NCBI RefSeq assembly: GCF_000321225.1
Contig: NW_004451510.1
Location: 272,691 to 336,690, forward strand
DNA: 64,000 nucleotides
DNA from: Odobenus rosmarus divergens
Taxonomy: Eukaryota > Chordata > Mammalia > Carnivora > Odobenidae
Direction of reading: 5' to 3'
The notes beneath the pieces were generated by a model. The model searched no databases and was not told where the DNA came from. It was given only the letters and a program-made list of their open reading frames with translations. Of the stretch, positions 21,921-33,074 are shown in pieces. Position 1 is the stretch's first letter; every line of letters begins with the position of its first letter. The position numbers were made by a program, and so were the translations under genes.

Positions 21921-22054
21921 TTGAATCTTCCAATATCTTTGAAACAATCCATGTACCAGGAAGATGCTTCATGAGTGGAATGTTCTTTCACTTGTTCCCT
22001 GATGCCTGTGTACCTAAAGAGCTCTTATTCATCCTTCAAGCCCCAAATCACGAC

Positions 22055-22290
22055 CATAATAAACATTTATAAAGCACTTACTATGTACCAGTTGCTCTTA
22101 TGTATGCTTTCACTTGTTTGCTCCCCAGAATCACCCTGTGAGATGGATACCTCCAACGTCCCCATTTGACAGATGAGGAAATTGAGCCTGGAAAGATTCA
22201 GAACTTACCCAAGGTCACACAGCTGATCAGGCATGGAGCTGGGCTTTAAACCCAGGCAGAACTGCTCAAAATGCCAGATTCTTTATACTA
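22055..22290 (-). repeat. MIR SINE, antisense, nearly complete
   Basis: ATAAAGCACTTACTATGTAC, CATTTGACAGATGAGGAAAT, CCCAAGGTCACACAGCTGAT and TTTAAACCCAGGCAGAACTG are ordered as in antisense MIR. Confidence 0.9.
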
Positions 22291-22324
22291 CCTGTGCAGT
22301 GGGTCAGGTGGTGTCCTATTATTC

Positions 22325-22560
22325 TGGGATTTCTGTCCTTGCTCCCCATTCCTGTTCTGCTTCCTCTGTCCTTCTTAAATAACCCCATTGTTGAGAATAC
22401 ATTATTTCATTGTACTAATTTAGTTGTATCTCTTTTTACCATTGGGCTGTAAGCTCCCTGAGGACAGAAACCACATCTTCCTTATGGTTTTAAGTGCTAG
22501 TGTTTGGCCTGGTGCCTAATGCGAACTGGCTTCGTGAATGTTCTAGGCTAGAAGAATGCA
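22325..22560 (+). repeat. L2 LINE 3' end
   Basis: ATTGGGCTGTAAGCTCCCTG, AGGACAGAAACCACATCTTC and GTTTGGCCTGGTGCCTAATG match the sense L2 3' end. Confidence 0.8.
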
Positions 22561-22765
22561 GTACCAGGTGCTTTCCAGGATGTGTTTTCTCAAATACTGA
22601 ACCAAGCCATTGTATCTTGATAACCTCCCCCATTGTCTTAAGGTTTTTGTTTATTTATTTGTTTTCATTTAGTGGTTCTCTGCTGAGGGCATTAGGAGAT
22701 GTGTGTTGTGTTTCAATTTTTCACAGTGATTAGGGTCACTAATGCCTTTTAGTGGGTGTAGACCA
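22561..22765. other. No recognised feature
   Basis: Nothing recognised in this stretch. Confidence 0.4.
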
Positions 22766-23142
22766 GATCATGGACTGAATATGTGTCTGCCTCAAATTCC
22801 TATGTTGAAGTCTTAATCCCCAGTATGATGGTGTTTGGAGATGGAGCCTTTGGAAGAGAATTAGGTTTAGATAAAGGTCAAGGGTAGAACCCCCATGATG
22901 GGATTAAGGTCCTTCTAAGAAGAGACACCAAAATTTACTGTCATTACCATATTGCTGTCATTACCTGGTGGCTGTCTACAAACCTCTTGGGTTTGTAGAA
23001 ACCCAAGAAAGAGGGCTTTCACTAGACATCGGCATCTTGATCTTGCATCTTCCAGCTTCCAGAACTGGAAGGAATAAATGCTTATTGTTTAAGACACCCA
23101 GTCTATGATGTTTTGCCATAGTAGCCGGGGCCGACTAAGACG
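22766..23142 (+). repeat. MLT1 solo LTR
   Basis: ATCATGGACTGAATATGTGT, TATGTTGAAGTCTTAATCCC, GTGTTTGGAGATGGAGCC and TTTAAGACACCCAGTCTATG are MLT1 landmarks in sense orientation. The middle shows a small local rearrangement with a repeated TTGGGTTTGTAGAAACCCAA-like motif near 22985-23010. Confidence 0.85.
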
Positions 23143-25310
23143 GAGATGGTCATCTTCCAGTGTAATGTGCAGGACAGTCCCACATGACTGAGAATTTTTC
23201 TACCCTAAATACCAAAAGTGCTCCTTTCTAAACACTGGTCATTAGATCCATATATTTGTACCTGGGGGAGAGTTTCACAGGTCAAAATATCTGGTCAAGC
23301 TGAAATTCTTCAGTGCTTATGGAAGGCTTCTGAAAACTCCCAGGTTTCTATGAGAAAAGAAAAATGGGTAAGGACAGCCCGAGGCAGAGGCCAAAGGTCA
23401 CAGCATCTTGCTTAATAAAGTTCTTTACTACTTTTTCAAATAGGATGTATCTGTAGTTGTGCTGGGAAGTGCTGGTATTAGAGGATTGTACAGTGCTGGC
23501 TTGGGAAAGGCAACTTTTTTGGCTTCTATAAGTTCCAGTCGAAAAGACATCCCTGAGATAGACACACCTGTGCCCCCACGTACCTCATTAGTGTCTCAAG
23601 GATACTAATATCTTCCTAATTAGAGTTAGCCACATTTGTCTTCTTTGAGAAACTCTGGGACCTCAGAGTCATTCAAGCACTGAAAAGAGGTAAGGAAATG
23701 TCCGTGAAGTGAACAGATGGTTGAATGGAAGGAGGCGGAGCTCACACCAGAGAAGATGAATGAGCCTGACGACCTCTGTCCTTTCCACACCCCCAGACAG
23801 GTCCCCTTGGTTCTGCAGACACTGGGGACCTCACTGGACAGGGGATATTTTGGCAAGGGAAGGGAGACACTTTCCCTTTCCCAGACATGTCCCCTCCTTG
23901 GGGTGATCTAACACATTAGTAAGTGAGGATAATGGAGAGAAGTCACCAAGATGTGCCCCATAGGAGAAGTGCTCCTCACTGATAGCCTCACTGTGGTTAC
24001 AATGCCAACTCCTCCACCCTCCTTACTCATCCCCATCTCAGAAAATGTTTCCTGTTATTTACAAATCTAAAGAGACTAAACAAAAGGGCAGAAAGTAATG
24101 GAAGTTTCTTTAGAGTTTCTTTCACCACGCATTCCTTGCAGAAAGTGGACAAGTTTTCCAAGATAAGAAGAGGAGAAAAGAGACCACAAATTAAAAGGTA
24201 TGTTTGATAGACAGCTCCAGATCCTGCCGGCCACAGCAGCCCTCATCATTCCTGATGAAATGTTAGCCCATTTTTTTATTTTCTCAAATACCAACAGTTG
24301 CTCAAAGTTCCCCAGCATTACGTGAAGTTTATTCTGGAAATGCTGAGCTCTCCATGGAGACCTGGGGCAAAGAAACATAATTAAAGGCCTTTATCAATTT
24401 TTATATCATCTTGTCCTAGTTTTACATAATGCTCTTGACGAAGGCAGAGAATGGCAGTAAGTAATTAGTTTTTTCTCACAGAGAATTATGTGGGAATAGG
24501 AAATCACACAGGAGCAAGTACATAGAGCAATCTGTCCTGTGGTCTCAGAGTCCTAAGAGGTCAGTCCTTTTCTATGAGAGGAGAGAGGTAAGTCAGTACT
24601 TTTACGGGATGTCTATGCCTGCGGAGGGGGTTACGAATGAGCTAGTTATGCCATAAAATAGCCACATCATTTCTTGCCACCTTTTTCTGCTTCCAGCCCA
24701 TATACACTTCATGTGTTTCTTGGCTTCCTTATTCGGATGAGGTACCAACGTCCAAGCGAGCTGAGGGCGTCGTTTTAAAAGCTGCCCTTTGAGACAGGGT
24801 GGTGGTCGAGCCCACAGGAAATGAAGAAAGCTGATAGGCCAAACCTTTGAGCTCTATGCTGACGCCTGGAATCAGGACACTTGCTCTGGAGGACAAGAAC
24901 TACTTTGTAAAGAATAACCAGCATACCCACAGCCCCAAGGCTCTACGCTTAAGCACAACCAAGCCCCGAAACTCATTTTTCCATAAACAAGACTCAGCCT
25001 TAGACATAACTCTCTTTAGACTCTCTGATGACTTCATTTACTAGGCATGCCAAAGTGCCCAGATGTAGGACTCGCTCAGCCCCATTCACTGGGGAAACTG
25101 GTCTTGTCCTTTGATTTGGTATTAGCAGAAATGTCATTTATCAAAGCTTTGCCAGGAGGTCACCAAATCCCTAATTCGTCTCTTACTACTCCTGGGGTCA
25201 TTTGGGGGGTGATTGTCTTTCCCTACCTCTACTTGCCACAGTCACACACAGACTCTCTTCCTAAAGTATCAGGGCTTCCAGTTCCCCCCAGGGAGGGGAG
25301 GGCATTTCGT
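23143..25310. other. 2.2 kb without recognised features
   Basis: No repeat family, RNA or exon was recognised. Open frames here are all under 105 codons. Confidence 0.5.
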
Positions 25311-25620
25311 TAATAAGACTGATCCAGCCCATTTGATCTCTTGGATATTTCCACGCATAAATGGCTTGGCGTTTTTATGACTTGTTATTAAAAAAAAAAA
25401 AGGAAAAGACTTACTGTCTTCACAGGAGTGTTTTTAATGTAAAATAATTCCAGTGACAAACAGCAGTAAAAAAAACAAGCTTATTTTCGTGCCAAACATG
25501 TTTCAAGTTTGACAGGCATTTCTCGTCCGTCTGTGCTGTTTGAGAGAAAGTAGGGTGGTCGGGAGCAAAGCTAGATCAAGAAAAACGGGCTTCATTAAAT
25601 TGAAGGAGTGGGGCTGAGGC
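25311..25620. other. Repeat-free block, candidate conserved element
   Basis: The block has intact AT-rich homeodomain-like words, such as TTTTTATGACTTGTTATTAA and TTCATTAAATTGAAGG, and low repeat content. Conservation cannot be judged from a single sequence. Confidence 0.25.
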
Positions 25621-25670
25621 AACACAGGCAGGAGAAAACAAGACACTTCTCCAAATTTTCATAGGGCTCA

Positions 25671-25693
25671 GCTTTTTTTTTTTTTTTTTTTTT
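25671..25693. repeat. T23 homopolymer
   Basis: A pure T run, without a flanking direct repeat that I can see. Confidence 0.9.
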
Positions 25694-25864
25694 GGTGGTT
25701 TCAGACAGATGGCAGAAGTTAGTTTCATCTTCCCGTCAGCTGTCAGCCCCTGAGACAATTGTGGATTCCCATCTAGATGGTACACGAGGTTTTCTCTAAC
25801 TTCAGGCACCACGTCTCCTGATTTTCTGCCCGCATTTCAACTGCATTCTCCCATTGTTTCTGTA

Positions 25865-26235
25865 AAATCTTGCCTTTGTCATGGTTCAATTTTTGTTCAG
25901 TTTTGTTTGTTAAGGTAATTATAGGCATACAGTAAAGTGTACAAACCTTAAGTGTACATCTTGATATTTTTACATATGTCCTCACGTGCACAGACAGAAT
26001 ATTTCCAGCACCCAAGGAGGTTCCTCTGTGCCTGTTACCAGTCCCAGACATAGACCTACTTCTGGCCATGTCATCATCTTTTTGCTTTGCCTGCTGTGGA
26101 ACTCCACAGAAATGGGACCATAGTGCATGGAGTCTTTCGGATCTGGCTTCGTTCATTCACCATAACACCTGTGAATTTTGTCCATTTCAGTGTACATAAC
26201 AGTAGCTTATTCCTTTTTACTTCTGTGTAATATTC
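25865..26235 (-). repeat. Old L1 (L1M-type), antisense
   Basis: ATAGGCATACAGTAAAGTGT, TGCACAGACAGAATATTTCC, GAATTTTGTCCATTTCAGTG and AGTAGCTTATTCCTTTTTAC resemble the reverse complement of old L1M sequence. The copy is divergent. Confidence 0.55.
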
Positions 26236-26560
26236 TAATTAATCAATAACCATGACTTTTGGTGGTGGGAAATTTGGTCACCATACCAGGACATCAGACA
26301 TCAGGAAAGAGTGGGACAAAATGTATAGGGGCTTCTTTCAAATCTGACGCCAGCGTTCAAATACCCATTGACTCTGCCCCAGATTAGCTTTGTGTCCCCA
26401 GGAAAGTTACTTAATTTACTTGCTCTTGCCTTCGTGGCAGGGTAGATTTAATATCTGCTATTACAGAGAATAATCCCAGAATGGGATTCTGGGAATTGGT
26501 TCCAAGGATAGGGCCCCAAAGTTTTCTTATTTCTAGAGACACATATTAATTATTCACTGT
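26236..26560. other. No recognised feature
   Basis: Nothing recognised in this stretch. Confidence 0.4.
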
Positions 26561-26564
26561 TCAC

Positions 26565-27040
26565 CCAAAAAATGATTGTGAAGCAATGATATATTCCAGG
26601 CACGGTTCCAGCAGTGGATCAGATGGGCAATTTGTCCTCATGGCTCTAGAGGAGATGGATACCAAAGAATTAAACACTTAAATGAACAAAATGATTTTGC
26701 TATCAATAGGTGTTGATGTAGGAAATAACAGGGCAAGGAGATAGAGTAGTGGTTGTCAAGTGCTATTCTAGATCAAGAGGCCTGGGAAGATCGTACAGAG
26801 GAAGTCATATGTAAGTAAAGAGCCAGCATGTATGATTTATCTAACTCCGGGGAGAAAGACTTCCAGCAAGAGGGGAACACAAGAACAAAGGCCTCTAGAC
26901 AGGTAAGTTTGGCACATTTGAGTAACAGCCAGGAATCTCAAGGTGCCTACAGTGTAGGGAATAGGTTGAGGGTGAGGAGAACGAAAGTGGTAGAGGTTAC
27001 AGAGGTAGTCAGGGGCCATACCCTTGGGTATGACCTCACC
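26565..27040 (-). repeat. L2 LINE, antisense
   Basis: ATTCCAGGCACGGTTCCAGC, AGAATTAAACACTTAAATG, ACAAGAACAAAGGCCTCTAG and GTTACAGAGGTAGTCAGGGG follow the antisense L2 order. Confidence 0.65.
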
Positions 27041-27304
27041 CATTCACTTTCATCAGAAGTTTCCATATGTGCTTTCTGAGCTTCTGGGGCAGGGGGTGGT
27101 TTGAGTGACTTCTCTAAGATCATCTGCAAGAATTGAAGAAGAATTCACATCTTCTATTTCTAGTTTTCCCATGTTGCCCAACTATAAATAATATAATTTC
27201 AACTCCATTGCCAGGGCAGGGCAAATGAATACATGTGAATGATATTTGGTAGCATACACCAGAATGATTTCTGAGGCTTAAATGAGCAGGGTGTGTGCTT
27301 TGTA
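27041..27304. other. No recognised feature
   Basis: Nothing recognised in this stretch. Confidence 0.4.
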
Positions 27305-27632
27305 GCAGGGATAGCAAACTACAACCCCTGGGCCAGATCTGGCCTGCTGCCTGTTTTTGCAAGGTTCATGAGCTAAAATGGTTTTTACATTTTTAAATGG
27401 TTAACAGAAATCAAAAGAAGAATAATATTTTTGGACATGTAAAATTATATGAAATTCAAGCTCGTGTCCATTGAGTTTTATTGGAACACAGCTGTGCTCA
27501 CGTGTTTATGTTTTCTCTATGGCTGCTTTAAGTGCTATGATGGTGGGCCCGAGTAGTTGTGACAAAGACGGTATGCCCCCCAAAATCTAAAATATTTACT
27601 CTCTGGCCTTTTGTAGAAAGTTTCCTGACCGA
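27305..27632 (+). mobile_element. hAT-Charlie DNA transposon remnant, MER20-like, longer form
   Basis: The ends match the element at 12309-12519 (ATAGCAAACTACAACCCCTG, TTTTATTGGAACACAGCTGT, GGCCTTTTGTAGAAAGTTTC). This copy carries about 120 extra bases after CCTGCTGCCTGTTTTTGC, around TGGTTTTTACATTTTTAAAT. Longer relatives with this middle part are common in mammals. Confidence 0.65.
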
Positions 27633-28033
27633 TCTTCTCTGGAGCATAAAATCTGGAAGTTTAATAACTGAAACATCTGCCCACAAAATACCAAACTTTA
27701 AATAATACAATATTTGTAAGAAATACCCAGGAGAAATAAGTTGCAAAATATACTCCTAGATAACTGGGTTGATTTGCTGTGAAGACTTGCCAGCGATATA
27801 ACCATTATAGGCAAAATAAAGATTTTTGATTTTGGAATATTCGATCTGTATGCCTTCTTTCCATCAGCAATTAGGTAACAGTTTATTAAGGTTACTACTT
27901 GTATATGACCAAAAAATGCCTAGTAGCCTATCTAATCATGCTTATTTTTCTCTTTTCTATATCAATGGGCTTCCTAAGTGGATTTAAAACATTAAGAAGG
28001 GACAAGCATGTGCGGATGATGGAGAGGGAAAGG
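27633..28033. other. No recognised feature
   Basis: Nothing recognised in this stretch. Confidence 0.4.
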
Positions 28034-28399
28034 CGTCATGGACTGAATGTTTGTGCCCCTCCCTCCAATTCCTATGTTGAAATCCCAACCTTAAGTAGGC
28101 AGGGCCTTCGGGAGGCAATTAGGTCTAGATGAGATCATGAGGGTGGAGGCTTCATGATAGGATTGGTGTCCTTATTAGAAGAAAAAGAGACTAGAGCTCT
28201 CCCTTTTTCTGCCTTGTGAGGATACAGTGAGAAGGTGGCCCATCTGCAAGCCAAGCAGAAAGCCCTCACCAAGAACTCAATCTGCTGGTACTTTGATCTT
28301 GGATTTCCCAGCTTCCAGAACTATGAGAAAAAAAATTCTCATCGCGTAAGCCATCCAATATATGGTATTTTGTTACAGCCGCCTGAGCAGATGAAGACA
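28034..28399 (+). repeat. MLT1 solo LTR
   Basis: CATGGACTGAATGTTTGTGC, TATGTTGAAATCCCAACCTT, CTTCGGGAGGCAATTAGGTC and CTTCCAGAACTATGAGAAA are MLT1 landmarks. Like the one at 22766 it has no internal region attached. Confidence 0.85.
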
Positions 28400-28727
28400 G
28401 AGGGAGAGTAGGAGGAAAAAGCTAAAGAGAGACAGAACACATTCTTACTTAACTCATTGGTAATTATCTCTAATCTTGCAAGAGAATCACAATTTCAAGA
28501 GAATTCTCACCAACCTTGACTCTTGCATAGTGTTAATACGTACATTTTATATAACCATGACTGTTCTAAATCCATGCTAACTCTATGGTTTATTTTCTTA
28601 CTTGTATCTGTTAAATAAAGGTCAATAAATCCTGAGAACCATCTCATATATTCCTGACAGATATCACTCAGATATGATAAAGAATAGGATAAAAGATTTC
28701 TCATCAATAGAGAAAAGAAGAAATAAA
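28400..28727. other. No recognised feature
   Basis: Nothing recognised in this stretch. Confidence 0.4.
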
Positions 28728-28925
28728 CTCTAATTTATTGAGAGCCTGAACTGGGCCCACCTTTATGATACACTATCTCCATAATGTCTTTAACAACATT
28801 ATAAGTTAGTTAACCATCATTATTCTCATTGTACACCAAATGACCTTGAGGCTTTGATACAAGAGATAAGGGGTGCTCAAGGTCACATAGCTAGCAAGTG
28901 GTGGAACCAAACTTCCGGCTCAGCT
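28728..28925 (-). repeat. MIR SINE, antisense
   Basis: TAATTTATTGAGAGCCTGAA, CAAGGTCACATAGCTAGCAA and GTGGTGGAACCAAACTTCCG match antisense MIR. Confidence 0.82.
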
Positions 28926-28970
28926 CTCTCTGGTGACAAGGTCTTCACTCTTTAAAACGAAAGATGCCTC

Positions 28971-29073
28971 AGTCTTGCACAATTCACAGCGCTCACCATA
29001 GCACATACCCTCCCCAGTGTCTATCACCCAGCCACCCCATCCCTCCCACCCCCCACCACTCCAGCAACCCTCA
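28971..29073 (-). repeat. L1 3' UTR fragment, antisense
   Basis: AGTCTTGCACAATTCACAGC and CCAGCCACCCCATCCCTCCC are the reverse complement of the L1 3' UTR seen at about 7582-7682. This is the 5' part of the retrocopy. Confidence 0.92.
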
Positions 29074-29322
29074 CAGGTATTAGAGCATTGCAGTATTTTC
29101 CAAGTTAAAACATTATGGTCATTAGAGAAGAATTCACTGAAGGTGTTGACAGGTTCAAACTTAGTGATCATAAATACAACTGTGAAGATGATTATAAGAC
29201 GATTGTAAGCCTTCCTTTAAAAAAATACAAAATAATAAACCCACTTTGGAACAAAGTAATTCTTCAGCTATGCGTGTAGAAACAGATGTGAATAAAAATT
29301 GGTTAAAATCTGAAAAAAAAAA
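28971..29322 (+). mobile_element. Chimeric processed retrocopy (antisense L1 3' UTR plus unknown 3' UTR)
   Basis: The insert is bounded by AAAGATGCCTC at 28960-28970 and 29323-29333 and ends in an A-tail that runs into the right repeat. AATAAA at 29291-29296 lies about 17 bases before the tail, as in a cleaved and polyadenylated mRNA. The first 103 bases (28971-29073) are the caniform L1 3' UTR in antisense. The remaining 240 bases match nothing I recognise and have no long open frame. The source transcript is unknown. L1-mediated retroposition is inferred from the tail, the TSD and the TTTAAAA target. Confidence 0.75.
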
Positions 29323-29333
29323 AAAGATGCCTC

Positions 29334-30210
29334 TTTCTAACAGTCCCTTGGTCCTCAAAAAATCTCTTCACTCTGGGTGCCAAGGAAGAGAAGAGACTTC
29401 CTTAAAGTATGCTAGCTCATCTGCTGCAAAAAAGAAAGACTACAAGATTTCAGACTAAGGGCAAGAAATCCCCTATAACAACAACTTTATTTTAGAACTA
29501 TAGAAAGTCCCTTCTGGCCGGAACACCAATGTGTCAGAAGAATCATCCAGTGGGAGGCCTGCGGTGGTCACTCAGCTGGAGAAGGCCCTGAAGGCCCAAG
29601 CTTTTCCCCCAAACTTTCTCCACTGCCTATCTCCTCACTGCTAGTAGGTATTGACTGTGTACTTTGGAGGCTCTAGTACAACTGAAAGTCAATGTACAAG
29701 GACTATGTTCTGATCTTCCTTTATTCATCTTCTTTAGGGAGAAGAACATAAAGAAGTGGGCCATTCCCAAAGCTCTGCAAAATCCTTCTTTGTAAGACAC
29801 TGAGAAATCCATCTGCTTTGATGATTCAGTTTGTCTATCTAGTGAGTAAAGTGTTTTAAGTTCTTTTTCTTGTATTTTTTTTCATATTTCCCTTTAACTC
29901 CTGACCCTTGTAACACTTTTCAACTGTTTTGAATTTTTGATTGAACACCTATGAAATGCACAGCATTGTACTTAGTGCATTGTTAAAAAGAGCAATAAGA
30001 ATTGATAAGCAGCCATTCCCACCCCCCCCCAAACCTGATCAAGAGTTTACAATGGAGTGAAATAATCTGACTGCAGTATAAATCTCTTACCAATGACCTC
30101 TTATTGTCCTTAAACCTGCTTGAATATTCACGTGATTTTGTGTAAATGTGTCTTAGGAGACACGTCATGACTGGAGCATATGAAGAGCAAGACAATATTC
30201 CCTCCATTAA
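29334..30210. other. No recognised feature
   Basis: A C-run lies near 30022-30030. Otherwise nothing was recognised. Confidence 0.45.
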
Positions 30211-30224
30211 GAAGTTTAGATGTC

Positions 30225-30237
30225 AAAAAAAAAAAAA
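30225..30237 (+). mobile_element. Poly(A)-only insertion with TSD
   Basis: GAAGTTTAGATGTC (30211-30224) and GAAATTTAGATGTC (30238-30251) match at 13 of 14 bases and are separated by exactly 13 A. The left copy is preceded by TTAA, giving TTAAGAAG, close to the L1 endonuclease target. It looks like a retroposition event that copied only the tail. Confidence 0.7.
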
Positions 30238-30251
30238 GAAATTTAGATGTC

Positions 30252-30985
30252 TTTGTTTTTTCAGCAGGATAGAAGTTTATCAAGGGGGTATATGTCAGCA
30301 TTGGAGAAATACTGACTGGGGTTCAAAAGATAGCATTTATTACTGTGTCACTTAGGACAAGGCATTTGAGTTCCCTAAATCTCAAATACCTCTTTTAAAA
30401 TGAACGTATGAAAAGTGAGTAGTTTATAGACTGAGATGGTGTTTGATGAGTCTGGTGAGGAGGAAGTGTTGACTCAATGTCCTCTGCAATTTCTATCCTT
30501 CCACGTCTTAAACTGAGTTAATTAACTGCTTAGACAAAGCCTGTGTATTCTTTGGTGAAAGATCCATTTTGTATTATTTCCCTCTTGCCTTTCTTTTATG
30601 GAGGAATGCCTTCAGAATGGTACAAAAGAGTTTCAAAAATGCAGGATTGAATGGTTATACAGGTTCCTTTATTGAAGAACCACTCAGAGCCTTTACTATA
30701 TTAATAAGCATCTATGCATTATGAAGTAATAAGGAGAAAGTGTGCAATGTTTTGCTAAATGACTTAACCATAGAATTCTTTGATTTTTTCTTCTTTTTTT
30801 TAAAGATGAAATTTATAAATTGAATATTCCAGGGAACAAACCCTGGGACAGGCTGATTTTAGTAATTGTTACAAGGAAACTTGACTCATTATTAAAGGAA
30901 GAAAATAAATTTGTATTCTCTGCAATACTACATATATTGAATTGTTTAATGTAAAAAAAGAAAGAAAACATTTTAAGACCATAGT
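30252..30985. other. No recognised feature
   Basis: Nothing recognised in this stretch. Confidence 0.4.
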
Positions 30986-30989
30986 AAAA

Positions 30990-31740
30990 TATAGAAGAAT
31001 ATTTCAATATCTTTGCATACTGAATGCTTCAAAAAGCCTAGAAAATGGAAAAAGTTGCAAAGATAAATACTGATAGGTTTGATCATATAAGTGCCTAGAT
31101 ATTTCTTTGGCCAAAAAATAAAAACAAACTTAAATTTAAGAGGCAAAAGTCAAACTTGAAAAAAATCATTTATTAAAATACAATAATCCCTATTAAAATA
31201 GTGAATGAAAAACACTGTATAACTCATATAAGAAGAAATAAGATGGCTAATAAATACATGAAATCCAACATTTAGAGAAGTGCAAAGTAAAGACATGATA
31301 TTTTACGTATAAAATTTCTAATCAGTTGTCAATTTTCATGAAGGGTTTTTTCCTGATAGACATTTACATAAACTGTGGGAATATTAATTAGTATCACCCT
31401 TCTAAAAGATAATTTAGTAAGATACATCAAAATAATTGTAAGTACCTTAAATATAAAAGAAATGAAGATGCAGTTAGGAAAATGAAAGAATATGCATAAG
31501 AAATAGTATGTTGCATCCCTTAAAATATATATGAAGATGTTTAACACCTGGCTAAAAGTCATGTATAATTTTACAGACACAATATGGGCTCACTAAAATC
31601 GGTTTATTAATAAATATAACTGAAAAGAAATAAACTCAAATGTTAACCTTGATCATCTCTTGATTGGTGGAATTTTGAATGTTTTTTGTTGTTGTTTGCG
31701 TTCTTTCTTAAACTTTTTTGTATCTTTTGAAAAAGGGAAA
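30990..31740 (+). repeat. Old L1 (L1ME-type), 3' end
   Basis: AATAAGATGGCTAATAAATA, AAACTGTGGGAATATTAATT, AATAATTTAGTAAGATACAT-like wording (31410-31428), AAATGTTAACCTTGATCATC, TTGATTGGTGGAATTTTGAA and TTTTTTGTATCTTTTGAAAA follow an L1ME end in sense orientation. It is decayed. Confidence 0.65.
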
Positions 31741-31760
31741 AACAATAACAAAAGGTTTTG

Positions 31761-31957
31761 TTTTTTTTTTTAAGATTTTTGTTTTTTTGACAGAGAGAGA
31801 CACAGCGAGAGAGGGAACACAAGCAGGGGGAGTGGGAGAGAGAGAAGCAGGCTTCCCGCTGAGCAGGGAGCCCGATGCGGGGCTTGATCCCAGGACACTG
31901 GGATCATGACCTGAGCCGAAGTTAGACGCTTAATGACTGAGCCACCCAGGCGCCCCT
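31761..31957 (-). mobile_element. CAN-SINE
   Basis: The T-run and GACAGAGAGAGACACAGCGA are at the left, and the reverse-complement head GACTGAGCCACCCAGGCGCC is at the right. Flanks AACAAAAGGTTTTG and AACAACAAAGTTTTG are a probable TSD with small changes. It sits at the 3' end of the L1ME copy. Confidence 0.94.
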
Positions 31958-31971
31958 AACAACAAAGTTTT

Positions 31972-33027
31972 GGAAAAATATATTGACAGATTGGATTAGC
32001 ATTTCTGACACTGATTATATCCGTGTTGGTAGAAAAGGAAGCAGGGGTCTCCCAAACACTCCACAAATGCCTGCTATTCCATTTACATATATATTGCACT
32101 GTTTGATAAGGCAAATAAAGTGTCATGTCCAAGCTCAACTAGTCAGCTGACAAATTTTTATCTTGGGTTGTGAGAGCCATCTAGAAAGGGGAATGAAGGA
32201 GAGAGACAAGAAAAGGAAAGCAGAGGTTCTGGGCGTCCCAAGAGGGTTACCATTGAGGTTGGAGGAGGTGGTGAGCATATGTGCTATAAATCCCAAGAAA
32301 TATCCTAACACTATTATGATGAAAATCGTCTGCAATAATTCTTTCTGGCAAAATAGGGACTAGCCAAACTCACAAGGTACTGAGGCACTTTGGGTTATGC
32401 TGATGAATTTTATAAATAATGAACTTAAAGCTGTAATGATAACCCCATAACAATCCCATGACCCTTATTAAATGCCTACTCTCTTAAGAAGTTTCTACTT
32501 TGGATTCTATATAAAGTGTGGAAATTTGCAAACATTTATTGACTTCCTTTTATGGGTACAGGCATGAAGGGAAACACCAAAAAACCCGTCCTTCTAGGGT
32601 TTCAAATTCTAGGTTTTGTTTGTTTGTTTTTGTTTTTGTTTGTTTGTTTTGTGATGCATACTGCCAAGACATGAGTACTTCATTATAAAAAGTACTTCCC
32701 TTTAAGAAGTATTATAGGGTAAATTGAGTCATAAAATAGGCAACATGTCAGTCATTTTCTTAGCTCTTCTCTCTCCTGGATGTAGAAAGGAATGGGATAG
32801 CTTTAGAGCAGCTCAATACCTCTGGGGTCTATTTACAGTGTGTTTCTCTGCCCCTGGGTTCTGGCAAGGCTACAGCACTTCCGGTAGATGTTTACCTACT
32901 GTCTCTCCTGTTCATAAGCCACTCTACTCTCTGAGAACTACATCGTTACCTACAGGCATGTGCCACAGTCGGCAGCCGTGATTTTACCTTCTGTTCCCAG
33001 CCCTCCCTTATCACATCCAGGGGGCAG

Positions 33028-33028
<1 letters not shown>
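31972..33028. other. No recognised feature apart from (TTTG)n
   Basis: (TTTG)n lies at about 32614-32650. The rest is unrecognised. Confidence 0.45.
32614..32650. repeat. (TTTG)n simple repeat
   Basis: TTTG units alternate with TTTTTG units. Confidence 0.9.

Positions 33029-33030
<2 letters not shown>

Positions 33031-33073
<43 letters not shown>
33031..33073. repeat. (TG)21 microsatellite
   Basis: Forty-three bases of uninterrupted alternating TG. Confidence 0.97.

Positions 33074-33074
<1 letters not shown>

Noticed and set aside
25671..25693. T23 run as a third tail-only insertion
   Set aside because: No direct repeat of useful length flanks it. The same applies to the T18 run near 11442 and the T13 run near 19661.
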